Positions 26,246 to 38,592 of a DNA stretch of 64,000 nucleotides are shown in pieces. Position numbers and translations under genes: made by a program. The DNA comes from Eulemur rufifrons (lineage: Eukaryota > Chordata > Mammalia > Primates > Lemuridae). The stretch lies in assembly GCF_041146395.1 (NCBI RefSeq), contig NC_090989.1, positions 219,884,843 through 219,948,842 on the forward strand. Reading direction: 5' to 3'. A model generated the notes under the pieces. It saw nothing but the letters and a program-made list of their open reading frames with translations, was not told where the DNA came from and did no database searches. Numbering within the stretch: position 1 is the first letter of the stretch; every line of letters begins with the position of its first letter.

Positions 26246-26600
26246 TGTTTTAGAATAGGGTTTTGGTGGTGGAGATGGAAAGAAGTGGCTGATGCGAAGT
26301 GTTTAGGAGGCAAATTAATAACATTTGGTGAGGAATTGGATATATGAAATGAAGGAGAAAAGAGGTCAGGGAAGATTTGTACTTTCTGGCTTGTATCATT
26401 AGAAAGAAGGTAATGACATTCCCTGAGGTGAGTATGATTAAAGAAGGACCAGAATTTTGCTTATTGATTGTTACCCAAAGAAGGAGATTATGAGATAAGT
26501 TTGGATGTGTCAATTTTGAGGTCACATTGAGATGCCTAAGAGAATATACAAATTAGACATTTGTATATACAGTTCTGGAGCTTAAAGAAGAAATTTAATT
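26246..26600 (+). repeat. Old mammalian interspersed repeat, right part
   Basis: Resumes after the L1: ggtggtggagatggaaagaa, gtggctgatgcgaagtgttt, ttttgaggtcacattgagat, gcctaagagaatatacaaat. The layout matches the later part of the repeat seen at 36360-37445. Confidence 0.6.
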
Positions 26601-27989
26601 ACATACACATCTTCTATGGATTTAAATAATTAGAATTAATTCTAGAAAATACATAAAGATCAAAGTCCAGAATCAGCATCATTATTCTGTAAATATTGGA
26701 TTGGAGTACCCAGCAGTACCTCCTCTCACTGAGATTTGACGTCCCCAGCCTAAGGTGGACAAACTAGAGAATGGCAAACACCCTCTACAGTCAGGTACCA
26801 AATGGACACAGAACAGCTGGAGGAGGAAAGTATGCTCCATTTAAGGACAGATTACTCCACGAGGAAAATAAATGGATAAAATGCAGGGCCATTTGTGGAT
26901 AAGAACTTCAACACAGATTATTCCACCCAATAGAGAAACCTAGAACAGGTGAATGCCGGATTCCCATGGAACTGACTAATCAGGTAAGCTGTTTCTTTAT
27001 CCAAAGGAGAAATGGCCACGCAGAAAGAAGGACCAGAAGTGTTTGTTCTAATACTTTTCTGTGTTGGGGAGTGGAGATTGAAGCACCATTTCATTGATAG
27101 CAATGAGAGGCATGGGGGTAAGGTGGGGTGGAGTGGATAAAAGTTCTCCTTTACTAAAATATTCCAAAATCATATAAAGAACAAAGAACAGGTATTTGTT
27201 TTCAAAGTTATTTTGTTCTATCCTAATTTTATAAAAGAGAAACAATTGAGCTATGTTTAAATAAAAGAAAATAATTAATATGATTAATATAACCATATTG
27301 TAATGAGCAAACTGATGGGGAATTATAGTGTAAATAAGGCAGTACTAGTGCAAAGTCTACAGAAGCTGCCTAGAAGTATCTTCCTAGAGCTTAGCAGTTC
27401 TCATGGGCCAAGTGTTAATGGAAAGAAAAAACGTTCTGAATCTGAACTTCCTGAACAGTAATAAAGCCTAAATGCCTTTATCTCTTCAAGATATTTACTG
27501 TGGTGAATGGAAGTTTTAATATAATTGATGTACAAGGAAGTATGTCATGAGAATTTTAATTTAATCCTACAAAACAGGTCCATTCTTTGTTAGCCGTTAT
27601 TTGATACAGATCTACAATTAGAACAAATTTTGAGCTTTGATTACTATGCTGGTTAACCACTGATTGACCGTATTTTCAGTGGAAAAATAATGGATGTCTT
27701 TGTTGTTAGCAAGTTCAATAGCCTTTCAGAAAAGTAACATTTTTTCCCATAGTAATGCTAATGGAGAAATTCCTTATATAATTTTAACATTTTGCCTTTT
27801 AATTGTATACTCAAAAGTTATGCATGTTTGTTGTTAAAACTCAAATGTTATGGGAGCGACATAGTACCATTTTTGTGTTAATCCTTAGCATAATATTGGC
27901 AGATTTCTGAAAGAACTATTTTAGCTGTAGGCTCAAATTATTGGCTCGCTTTTATATAAAGATCACAGGAGAGATAATGGAGCTTAATA
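26601..27989. other. Intergenic, nothing recognised
   Basis: AT-rich, short chance frames only. Confidence 0.5.
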
Positions 27990-28130
27990 GAAAGACCCTG
28001 GGGCCAGAGTGAGCCCCTGAACTAACTCAGCTACTCATTTGACCTCTGATTTAATGTCCTTATTTGGAAACTGAAAGATAATAGCCTAAATTATTTCTAT
28101 TAATAATATCCCTGCTAGCTCTGGAATTGT
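27990..28130 (+). mobile_element. MIR SINE fragment
   Basis: agctactcatttgacctctg, then gtccttatttggaaactgaa and agataatagcc correspond to the MIR 3' half. Confidence 0.55.
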
Positions 28131-28879
28131 ATGTGTGAACAGCATTGGAATTCCTATTTTTCATCCAGAACATTTCCTATCTGGCAAGTATTAAATACAT
28201 ATCTCAACACTACAGGCAAACTGAAAGACAAAAATAGATGTTATTTGCTGTACTTGTCAGATATTCATTGAAAAATCAATGTTTTGGTTTTACTTTTATT
28301 TATTATTTCAAATAAAAAATATTTTTTAAAAAATACTGGTGCCATTTTAGATATTCACTTCTTTAAAATAAAAAGAGATTAAGAATTTGAGTAGAAATTA
28401 AACTATTAGTGGTTAGAGAGATGAAATCAAGAAAACTAAAATAAAATTTTATTTTTAAAATGAAGAAGGAATTTACCTTTAGTTATGGGAAATACATGCA
28501 GTAGAAGAGATAAATACCAAAAAATTTTTGGAAAGAAGTATGGGGGGAGAACCAAACAATGAGGTAGCAATTGTAGGAGAAGAAAACTATGGAGTCATTC
28601 TGGTTTCGACTAGAGCTGCTGCTCCCCCTTGTGGCAAGTGTTGAAAAGTTGCCATCCTAGAAAAGCAAAGCATTTCATCCCAGCACAAAATGATACAAAA
28701 TCTGCTTGGATTATGGTGACACACTGGTTTCAAGGGGAGAAATAAAAGACACATGTGGACAATTCTAATGATGATTCTGTGCCTAGCATAGGCTTAATGT
28801 CACCTCAATTATTTCCTAAGGTTGAGCAGAGTCAGTACTAAGAATGGCAAGAAGTAATATAAGACAGTTGTCTTTCAAA
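28131..28879. other. Intergenic, nothing recognised
   Basis: AT-rich sequence with no frame or repeat I can name. Confidence 0.5.
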
Positions 28880-30040
28880 AGTGTACCATTCAACTGGAAA
28901 GATAAAATATAGCCACAAGGAGAAGGTTTGTGACAAGGTAGTAGATTCTGTGCAATACTGGATGACCTAGAGCAGGGAGAGTACTGTGGTTAGAGAAGAA
29001 GCCCCAAAGGAGAGGGGCCTTTTTATGGGATCCTGAAAGGTGTGGGTGTTTCAGATAAGTGTAGATCAATCAATTAATCATAAAAGCATAAAAACAGAAA
29101 GATAATGAATATTGCTGGACTTTTATATTTAGAGATTAAAGGCAAGAAAAGAATACTGGGGGCCAGATTAAACAATCCTGAGCTAAATGCTTTAGATTTT
29201 ATCCCATTTATTTTATAGATGAATAATTGTTAAATGTGTTTTCAATAGAGAAGTGGTATATGGTCAAATGTTTCAATAAGTTTAATTTAGGAAACTATAT
29301 GCAATAAATTCTCCTTTAATTCATGTAAATTTAAATGTTAAAAGAATTGCAATTATTAAAAAAAGATGTACCTCTCTAATCCATCATTCCCTATTTTCTT
29401 ACTCTGCTTTTTTCATATAATTTACTACTACCTGACTTTGCTTTATTATATATGTGAGTGTTTGTTTGCTTCTATCACACACTGATACAAATTCCACGAG
29501 ATTAGGGACTGTTTCTTCTTTTTCCTGCTGTATCCCTAACTCCCAAGACAGGACATTTGATAAATAAATGATAGCTATCTTGTAAATATTTGTTAATGTT
29601 ATAAATAAATCTATGTTGAAAGACAAGGGACTTCAGGCACAGAGAGCAATTTAGTGTTTATCAAGATGATGATACTTGACCTTGGGCCAAGGAAGGAGAA
29701 GAGGATAAAAAAGAGACCTTCAATATTTTGAAAAATGAATAAACTAGACTTGATAACTCACTGAATGTGTGTGGTGAAAGAGAAAGAGGAATATAAAATT
29801 GCTGAGGTGTCAAGATTATGCGCGTGGGAGGATGGTGGCAGTGTTAAAAGAACTGGGCAGTCAGTTGGAAATTATATTTTGGGTAGATTAGAGATTAAGC
29901 TTTAGACACAAAGACCCAGAATTGAGGGGCATTTAGATATATCTGATTAGAATTCAAGACACGGAGCAGAGTTGGATATTTTGCTTTATGATAGAGAAGA
30001 TAGCTAAAGCCTTGAGCTAAGATATGATTTCTGTGGGACA
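28880..30040 (+). repeat. Old mammalian interspersed repeat, with an L2 fragment
   Basis: caactggaaagataaaatat, atgctttagattttatccca, tgctgaggtgtcaagattat and ggtggcagtgttaaaagaac are text of the family seen at 23090 and 36360. About 29490-29580 (gattagggactgtttcttct) looks like an L2 3' end within it. Confidence 0.5.
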
Positions 30041-30724
30041 AACTCTAGCTGTAGACAGGACGAGGACAGAGACCTGAACACTTACAGCTATTTAAGCCAT
30101 CTTCCAAACTGACCACAGACACTCTGGCCCATTCATAATTTCTGTATTCATCGTACAATGTATGTTGAGTCCTGAACAGAAAACCTGGTATGTGGATTAT
30201 GGGGAACTCACAACCTAAATAACAAGAGAAGTTTCATACACATGATCCATCTAAATAAATCGGCCTCCCTACCTCAGCCAACTGTGGACGTAGTGTTGCC
30301 AGATTTTATGATCTTTCACTACCGAGTTTTTATGAAGGAAGTTCTAAATATAACACACTGACTAAAATGTGTGGGCCAAACAAAACATATTTGCTTAAGA
30401 GCTTTAATGGGCAGCCAGGCCTATTATAATTTCAGTCAAGAAGAGATTCTTCTATCCCTCTTACCCCTTAAATTGTACCATCTCAGTGGGGTGGGGAATA
30501 TATTTAGTCCTTTGAGAATAAGATTAAACAATTTGTTAGCTAGGGATGTTTTAGGAAAGTCATTGTATACTGGTAGATAGGATCACTCTTGATAGTAGGT
30601 CCTCCTTACTCATTCATGTATTCAACAAATAATTATAGAGCTTATACTATGGGATAGGAACTCAGTATATAATGGTGAGCAAATTCGGCAAATCAAGATT
30701 TTCTTTCAGAAAATTTCATCAAGG
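30041..30724. other. Intergenic, nothing recognised
   Basis: No gene-like frame. Confidence 0.5.
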
Positions 30725-30738
30725 AAGAAGGGATTTAG

Positions 30739-30887
30739 TTTTTATTTATTTATTTATTTATTTATTTTTTAAGAGACGGGGTCTGGCTCTTGCTCAGGCT
30801 GGTCTCGATCTCCTGAGCTCAAACGATCTGCCTTCCTCGGCCTCCCAGAGTGTTAGGATTACAGGCGTGAGCCACCGCGCCTGGCCT
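30739..30887 (-). mobile_element. Alu left-arm monomer, antisense, with (TTTA)n tail
   Basis: Antisense Alu left arm ending gtgagccaccgcgcctggcc, headed by a (TTTA)n run that is its former A tail. A 14-bp target duplication with one mismatch (aagaagggatttag / aagaaaggatttag) is at 30725-30738 and 30888-30901. The open frame across it has no coding meaning. Confidence 0.92.
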
Positions 30888-30901
30888 AAGAAAGGATTTA
30901 G

Positions 30902-33579
30902 GATCATTACCAATGGAAGGAAGACTTCTAATAGCTAAAATAAATAGCTGGCATCTTGCCTGAAACTGCTTTGCTATTAATGAGAATGTTAGGGGTAGGA
31001 GATAGTATTTCCAATGAAGCATTTCCTGTAAGGAGAGTAGAATAGAGATGGTGAAAGGGTTCTTAGAAATATCTAGTATGTATGGACAGAAGAAAAAGAA
31101 AGTGAATGAAGAATAAAATATATCACATTTGTTTCCCATAGGAAATAATAACAAAGAATATATTACAACTAAAACAGATTAAACCAGTGGCTTTCATGCT
31201 TTTATTATGTCATACTAAATAAACTATTTTTCTTTTCCATACTGTATACAAAAATATAGACACTCACTTTTTTGTACACACAGATGTTTCATATTAATAT
31301 TTATGTTTATTAAATATGTCACCCTGAAATACTTTCCATTGTGTTTCAGTTCATTTTTTTTAATCACTGATCAGAACCCACAAAATGAGCCAGCTTTCAT
31401 CTGTGGAAACAGTGGACTAAACAAAATAGACACATGTTGTTGTACATCCGTCTGTCCTTCTCAGTGAGCCCCATGAAGTTTCCAGGTCTTGATTCTGAAA
31501 ATGTATAGTAATATCTGAGGTACGGTACAATTTTTATACTATTATGTTTATAGTCAGAATTGAATCATTTCATCATTTATTTATTATTTTTGATGCAATA
31601 TAACTTGTATAGAGAAGCTCTGCTTATTTTCAGAGACTTCTTACTTTTGCCAATCAAAATCAAGTGAATCATGATTTTAAAAAGGAGTGTACAACCTGAA
31701 TTTTTTAAAAAAGTGTACCCAATAGAAATTTATGTTTCCATTTGTAGAATTAATGATTGCATATAAAAATAGTCTTGACCAAAACATCAATGATAACTTA
31801 CAGTATTGATTATTACTTTAAGTTCCAATTTACATGGGGATGATGACATTAGAAAAATTAGCCCAAGGTGTGTAGAGTTTGAAAATATGCAGATTTATTA
31901 TTATTAATGTTGATTCATGCTAATATTTTTTCAATCTACACTGCTAATCTGTTGAATTTTGAAAAAATTAGGAAAATGTGGCATTATAGAGAAATTGCCA
32001 CCTATGCACAAAGCTTTCAGGGGTTGAATTTCTGGAATTTGATTTGAATATAAGGTTTTATTATAAGGTCTATATTACATTCTTTAGAAAACATAAGTTG
32101 AAATACTACAGAATAAAATAGATACTTTTATATTACATGACAAACTTTTAGGGCAAAATACAAGACAGAAGAGACACAAGCCAGTAAAGTGAGGAAGTGA
32201 GGAAGCATGAAGTTGATAACCAAGACATAGAAAATAGATTTTCATTTAGCTTTTCATTAATTCAAAATTTTTAACTGTATTTCCCACATAATAGATAATA
32301 AACTTGCTTTCTATAATTGATCTATACTATTGGCATTTGCTTTTTCTGCTCTCACATTCCATTATGTAGCAGAGGTTAGAGTGAATGTTCAAAAATATTT
32401 ATAGAAATTATTAACCTTTGTTGAAGATACTTTAGTAGAAATTCATAATTACTCATGATGTTGTAAACGAGAATTCAGTCTTCAAATTCCTGTTCAAATT
32501 CAAATTTTGGGCCCAACTTTAATTAGCTGTGTAACTTTGTTAGAGTTACATCACACTACCTTTGGGCTTTCCTAATCATAACGACACATCAGACAAACCC
32601 GTATTTAATGGCAATGTAACATAGAACTACCCTCTATTCTTTTAAGTGCCTCTGAGTGGGTGAAGGACATCCCAGAAGGTCATCTATGTAAATTTGGGGG
32701 TATTTCTTTTCTTTTTGAGTTATGAAAGATATCTAGTAGTACCTTTTTAATCTTCATTTGGGGTACTTTATTTCCACAAGTTTATGTATCTCCACCAGGT
32801 GGAGTCCGAGGGCAGTAAATTAAAGGGTTAAAGGTTGGCAGTCAATTTGGTTAAGGGTTTTAGTTTCAGAATAGATGAAGGAAAAATAAGCAATATTGAG
32901 GGAACTGCCTTCCTCAGATGATCTTGCTGCAATGTTACCTTGTTATTACCATATTCACTCTGACCATATCCAGTGGATTGTTATGTCAATTTGCCCCCAT
33001 TCTCTGACTATGACTCAGGACACTTGTTGGAGGGAAGAGAGACTCATTCCAACTGGCTCAAGAGAAAAGAATTTTATCATAAATATGCAAGTAAAATCAC
33101 ACACACATCTGGAAGAGAAACAAAATACAGCCAGGGCTTACCAGGAACAGGAGATGCTCTTTGCTTCTCTTAAGAAACACATGGTCACAGAAAGAGTTGA
33201 CTGTATTTGTTCTTATCCAATTGCATATTCTTATCTTTAGGGGTTTTCTTTTCTCCCACAAAGTCAGTGATTAGACTGCCAAAAGATAAAGCAAGATATG
33301 AAACTTATCTCTTTCTTCAGAATTAATAAATATTTTTGCTGCATATATGAGCAGGACTCATATATGACAAAATAATGCCAAAATAAACTAGATTCATTAG
33401 GCTCAGTATGGATAAAATAGAATAATTACAAAATGATAACACAATATATAAAATTATAAATGTTCATTCTCTTATGTTGATAGTTCTAGATTCAGTCTGT
33501 GGACACGTAATGAAAATGACAGAGCCTAGTGAAATTTTGGAACTGCTTTTTATATTCTTAATGTACTGATTGACGTGAC
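30902..33579. other. Intergenic, no gene
   Basis: The 114-residue frame at 32896-33240 shows no domain, signal peptide or membrane segment. About 31182-31425 faintly resembles an old hAT element. A short MIR-like piece lies near 32487-32570. Confidence 0.5.
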
Positions 33580-33775
33580 AGGCCAGGATTCAAATGCCAG
33601 TTCTATCAGTCACTATCCTGTAGCTATGTGTCAATTAAGCTCTTTGGGCCTCAGTGCTCTAACCTATAAAACGGGCATCATTTCAGTTTGAAAACAGCAT
33701 AAAGTCACTATGAGTGGAATGAGATCAGGTTTCTAAGGCACCTGGTGTGTAAATAAGCCCTTACTAAAAAATCAT
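33580..33775 (+). mobile_element. MIR SINE
   Basis: ggattcaaatgccagttcta, ctctttgggcctcagtgctc and taacctataaaacgggcatc follow the MIR consensus closely. Confidence 0.8.
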
Positions 33776-33843
33776 ATGTTGTTATTAACAGCCTGTGATT
33801 TTGCTTCATTGCTTATCTCTGCCACGTTGTACCTCTGGGCCAC

Positions 33844-34061
33844 CAGTTCTTAACTGGGGGCCATGTTGCCCTTCACCTCCAGGGGACATTTGGCAATGTC
33901 TGGAGACACTTTGGGTTGTCACAAGTGGAGGAGGGGGGCTACTGGCATCTAGTGAGTAGAATTCAGAGATGCTGCTAAATACCCCACAATGCACAGGCAG
34001 CCCCCACAGCAAAGACTTATGCAGCCCCAAATGCTGACAGTGCTGAGTTTGAGAAGCCCTG
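33844..34061 (+). mobile_element. MER20 hAT-Charlie element, near full length
   Basis: 218 bp, beginning cagttcttaactgggggcca, with ggggacatttggcaatgtct, ggctactggcatctagtgag and gatgctgctaaataccccac, and ending gtttgagaagccctg. The length agrees with the ~219-bp family. The minus-strand frame over it is not a gene. Confidence 0.88.
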
Positions 34062-34149
34062 CTCTAGGGCTTAGTGGGCCTCTTTATTACTGAGTGTGTG
34101 GTGTGTAACTGTGTGACTTTGTGTCATGCTCTCTAATTTGCACTCCGCC

Positions 34150-34285
34150 CCTCCCCCATCTCGCCTAGACCATGAGCTCCTTGGGGGCAAGTTCTGAGTC
34201 ATGTCTGTTGTGGCCAGGTCTGCAGTGTCCAGCCCAAGGCCTGGCCCAGAGGAGGCCTCAGCAAATGCTTGTTCAAGGACGTTTT
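34150..34285 (+). mobile_element. L2 3' end fragment
   Basis: gaccatgagctccttggggg, ggcctggcccagaggaggcc and tcagcaaatgcttgttcaa match the L2 3' end. Confidence 0.75.
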
Positions 34286-34399
34286 AGAACAGCTTTGTAG
34301 AAACTCCATAGTAAAAGGCTAAATCTGTCATTGTGCACCACACGTGGTGACCATGTACTCTGAGCTAATACTCAGAACATTTCTCCTGACAAAGTGTGA

Positions 34400-34575
34400 C
34401 TCAGTTCGTGGGACAGAGCACATGTTTTGGAAAGACCTTGGCTTGAATTCTGCCCTGAGTTTATGGCTTAGCCTCTCACAAGTTATAAAGATGTTGGTAA
34501 TATTGCATCTACTCTACGGATACTGCGGAGACGTCACAAGATGGTCCGTGTGAAGTGCCCAGTTTAGAGAATGGT
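34400..34575 (+). mobile_element. MIR SINE fragment
   Basis: ccttggcttgaattctgccc and gcctctcacaagttataaag, then gtgaagtgcccagtttagag, fit the MIR layout. Confidence 0.65.
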
Positions 34576-34599
34576 TCCAGCAGCTAAGACGGGCGGTGA

Positions 34600-34745
34600 C
34601 TCTGGCAAGTTCCCAGCCCACCTCCCCAGCTCCAGGCTTCTCTGTAAAGTGGAGAAAAAGATTAATCTTATAGCTTATATGTTACTAAAAGGATTAAATG
34701 ACATCATGATGTGCCTAGCAGAACTTAATAAATAGTGACCATTAT
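34600..34745 (+). mobile_element. MIR SINE fragment
   Basis: gcttctctgtaaagtggaga, aaaggattaaatgacatcat and ttaataaatagtgaccatta fit the MIR 3' part. Confidence 0.6.
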
Positions 34746-34749
34746 TATT

Positions 34750-36359
34750 ATAATCTTTCATTTTAGTGGCAAAACACTCAAGAAAAGAAAATAGTTCTCT
34801 GTCTTGTCCTTTTCATTTATTCCGTCTTCATTCATACTCCCTGAGAGCAGCAGGAGGGAAACAAAACAAAACAAGGGAGGCATTTAAAAATATTTTTCTC
34901 ATATTCCAAAATAGTGAGATGAATTTAAAGCTTTCTTCAAAAGAAAAGGTGGATACCCTTGTTCTTGAGGCCTCTTTGGCTGGAAGAGGCATTGATAGCT
35001 TTTACTTGTGTTTCTGGGCCATTCTTCAAAGTTTTGAATTATCCAAAAAGATCTGTTCCTTTTCATGTGACAAGAAAAAATAAATTGTGAGGATTACTGT
35101 TGCCTCCTGCCCCATCCCTTTTTTTTATTCACAGATGAAGCTGCCAACACATTGAAAAGTGGTGCACTGTATATCAAACACATGGCAGTGCAGGGAGAGG
35201 AAATATAATAATATGCAAATCTCGGAGCCTATACTTCCATACATAATATGGGACTATTTCCTACTTTAGTGTGTATGTGGTGTGTGTGCACGCATGTGTG
35301 AGGGGGAAATTAATCAGGATTTTTTTTTTTTTTATTGTAAGAGTCAGAGATATGACTTAAAAGGAAAATTTATTGACTCACTAAACTATGCCTTAGGATG
35401 GACTCTGGGCTGGGTTGAGTTCAGTGTCCAAATCTGAGGAAAACATTCGGGAAGAAGGATGGAAGATTATTTTTCTCCCAGCAGGGAACTTGAGTTCACT
35501 ACTGTGTCCAGAGGGTTAGAGAACTATAATTACAGGCCCCATGGGAAGAGGTCCCCCAAATCATTTCCTCCTTAATTTTTCTTTCTTTTTCTATCTCTCC
35601 TCTCTCTCTGTTCCCCCTCCTCTGTCTTTCTCTCTCTCTCCTTCTGTCATCCAAAAGATCACCATGATGGCTGAACAGTAGAAAAGAAGGCTATGTTGGC
35701 GATATTGGTTTGCAAAGTTGGAAGAGAGAGTCTCTGGCATGGATGGAAAGTGCTCTGTCTTGGAGGAGAGAAGGGCTTGGTTGGGTTTTTATGCTTTGCA
35801 GGGTCCTTAGCGAACAACAGACTCATACATATTCATTAGGTGTATGGAAAAGCTGTCCATATTTATGAGGAGAGCCAAGCACACAGACAATGAATAAATA
35901 TATATGTAACACACATCCTGTGTTCACTTTGGGGCAGGAATTTGGCATTAAAATAAGGTACAATTTGGCTCCTTAAGTCAAAGGTGAACTGCAGGACACA
36001 AAGGCAATTTGTGCAGAGCCTCTGTAAGCTGGCTGAAACTGGCTTAAGGTCTTCAGTTGCTTATCAGAAAAGAATGTTTGTAAGGCCAGTCCTCTGTCCA
36101 TTCAGAGTTTTAGTGGCCTGGGTTGTAAATCAGAGTTAGGATAATTTGTCTGATAGCTCCTAATGTTAGAGAGCTTAACACAAGTGTGGTTTTTCTTGTA
36201 GCCACAGGAATTTAGAAATGTGCCAAGCCAGCTATGCCCTAAACCCTCCACTCCTTGGTCACTTTTGGGTTCATTTTAGTTGATAAAGAGCCATCTATTT
36301 TCGTCTCCCAGATCACCTTTCTTTCCTTCCTTCTTTCCTTTCTTCCTTCCTTCCTTTGT
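34750..36359. other. Intergenic, no gene; short pyrimidine-rich runs
   Basis: Holds a poly(T) near 35321-35333, a (TC)n-rich stretch near 35590-35645 and a (TTCC)n run near 36318-36356. The 105-residue frame at 34766-35083 has no recognisable domain. Confidence 0.5.
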
Positions 36360-37445
36360 ACTTTTATACATTAACAAATATTATTAAGCATCTACAGGTA
36401 CTGCTCTAGATGTAGGAAATACAATATTGAACAAAGCTGATAAAAATTCTTGCTCCAGCCTGGAGTGGTGGTATGTAATCATAGTCCCAGCTACTCAGGA
36501 GATTGAGGCAGGAAGACCGCTTGAGCCCAGGAATTTGAAGCCAGCCTGTGCAACACAGTGAGATCCTGTCTCTAAAAAACAAAAAATGCTTGCTCTTCTG
36601 GAGCTTATACAGACTAAACATTAAGCATAAAAGCAAATAAATATTAAAAATAAATATTTTATAGAATATTTTAGAAGTTGATAATTCTCATAAAAAGGAA
36701 AAACCTGAGCAGGGATCTCAGAAGGACCTGGGGTGATGTTACAATTTTATATGGGTTGTCAAATAGACTTTATTGAGCAAAGATTAGAAAGAGATAAAGA
36801 AAGTCAGCCGAGAAGACTTAGAGAGGAGTGAACCAGGAATAAGAGAAGGTCTAGTGCTAAGGCCCTGGGGTAAGTTTGTACCTTGCTGTTTTGAGGAACA
36901 GCAAGGAGGCTGTTGTAGCTGGAGCAGAGTAAGCATGAAAAAGCTGTAGAAAAAGCAGTTCAAAGAGAACCTTGGCTTTTACTGAGTGAGATGAGAAATC
37001 TCAGAGGGCGTTGAGGAAAAGAGCAACATATTCAAACTGACATTTTAACCACTCACTCTGGTTGCTGAATGGAGACTAGCCTGGGGCAGGGAGGAGGGTG
37101 GAGTAGGGATGCCTGGAGGAGGTGACTGCAATTACATCAGCCAGAGATGACAGTAACTTAGATCAATGAAGATTCTAAGAAGTGGCTGTATTCTGAAAAT
37201 AATGTAATTTGGAAATAGATAAAATCAGGCTTTCTGATAGAAATATCACACATAAGAGAAAGGGAAGAGATGATTATTGTATTGTAGACAGAGCATATTT
37301 AGGAGTGAGGGTGGAAATTAGGAATTCCGTTTGGATACATTAAGTTTCGGGTGTCTGTCGGAGATATTGATTAAACCTGCAGAGATATGCAGGAAGCAGT
37401 CTGGAGTTTAGGGGAGTGGAATGGGTGACAGTTCTAATTTAAGGG
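36360..37445 (+). repeat. Old mammalian interspersed repeat, most complete copy
   Basis: ggtactgctctagatgtagg, ttctggagcttatacagact, tgctaaggccctggggtaag, ttttgaggaacagcaaggag, taaccactcactctggttgc and ttggatacattaagtttcgg follow one family across about 1 kb, interrupted only by the Alu monomer. The name is not asserted. Confidence 0.7.
36456..36588 (+). mobile_element. Alu monomer (FAM/FRAM-like)
   Basis: About 130 bp of Alu-related sequence: cagcctggagtggtggtatg, agtcccagctactcaggaga, gagatcctgtctctaaaaaa. Target duplication cttgctc is at 36449-36455 and 36589-36595. It interrupts an older repeat that resumes on both sides. Confidence 0.85.
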
Positions 37446-37604
37446 GCCTATTTGGTTCACCTCTAGTGTCATCTTTGCTATGCTGTCTTCCCTGAGGTTA
37501 AGTCTGAGTCAGGGAGTCCTCCTCCGTGGTCTGCACTGCCCTCCTTCACAGGACTGACTGCTTCATGCTATAATTACAGAACTATAATAATCAGTTTACC
37601 CATT

Positions 37605-38019
37605 TGTTGTGGGTTGAATTGTGTGCCCTCCAAAATCCATATGTTGAAGTCCTAACCCCAGTACCTCACAATGTGACTTTATTTGGAAATAGGCCCATTG
37701 CAGATATAATTATTAATAGTTCAGTTTAGATGAGGCATTAGGGTGGGCCCTCATTCAATATGACTTTGTCCTCAGATGAAGGCAAAGGTTGGAGTGATGC
37801 TTCTACAAGCCAAGGAGCCCAAAAGATTTCCAGGAAACCACCAGACACGAGGAGAGAGGCAACAGGTTTTCTTTCCTTCACAGCCGTCAGAAGGCATCAA
37901 CCCTGCCCACACCTTGATCTTGGACTTCCAGCCTCCAGAATTTTGAGACAGTAAATTTCTATCATTTGAGCCACCCAGTTTGTGGCCCTTTGTTACTGCA
38001 GCCCTAGCAAACCAACGCA
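37605..38019 (+). mobile_element. MLT1-type solitary LTR with target duplication
   Basis: 415 bp from tgttgtgggttgaattgtgt to ctagcaaaccaacgca, so it has TG...CA ends. It contains catatgttgaagtcctaacc, gtgactttatttggaaatag and ccttgatcttggacttccag. Flanks ccatt (37600-37604) and ccatc (38020-38024) are a 5-bp target duplication with one change. No internal retroviral genes adjoin it. Confidence 0.88.
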
Positions 38020-38029
38020 CCATCTTACC

Positions 38030-38150
38030 CCTCACCTGTAGGCTGTTTGAGAACAGGAAACTTGTCTTCCGGATCTTTGTGGTCCCGTCCCTGAGTATTT
38101 TTCCTTACACATGGTAGGTCCTTATTCAAAGGTGTTATAATAAATGAGTG
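38030..38150 (+). mobile_element. L2 3' end fragment
   Basis: ggctgtttgagaacaggaaa, then acatggtaggtccttattca and ataataaatga match the L2 3' end. Confidence 0.7.
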
Positions 38151-38387
38151 TGCAAAATATTTGCCATTCAGTGGAGATAATAATGATTATAATAGCAATG
38201 TTATTAATATTAAAGCTTCTATGATGTCTGATGAAAGGAGCGATGAATTGTTCTGGCTGAGATTCATTACTAAAGGCTCCAAGAAGAAGGCCAAACTTAA
38301 GTAGAGGGTGAAAAACTTGGTAATTAAAGTAGAAATAGATGGCACATGTCTATCAAAGCCACCTTTCCTGACTTCTTCCCTTTAAAG

Positions 38388-38592
38388 CAATGTTTCTCAA
38401 CTTTGGTGCCATTGAAATTTGAGTGCAGATAATTTTTTGTTGCTGGGGACTGTCCTGTGCATTACAGGATGTTTGGCAACATCCTTGGCCTTGACTTACT
38501 AGATGCCAATAGCATTCACCACCCAGTTGAGACAACCAAATATGTCTCCAGACATTGCCAATTGTCCTCCCTGGGAGGACTGAGAACCACTG
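38388..38592 (-). mobile_element. MER20 hAT-Charlie element, reverse
   Basis: Reverse copy: starts caatgtttctcaactttggt, contains aggatgtttggcaacatcct, ctagatgccaatagcattca and atgtctccagacattgccaa, and ends gactgagaaccactg. Flanks ctttaaag and atttaact share five of eight bases, a possible decayed target duplication. Confidence 0.88.

Noticed and set aside
32896..33240. 114-residue open frame on the plus strand, the longest in the intergenic part
   Set aside because: No domain, signal, splice context or codon pattern; length expected by chance over 49 kb.
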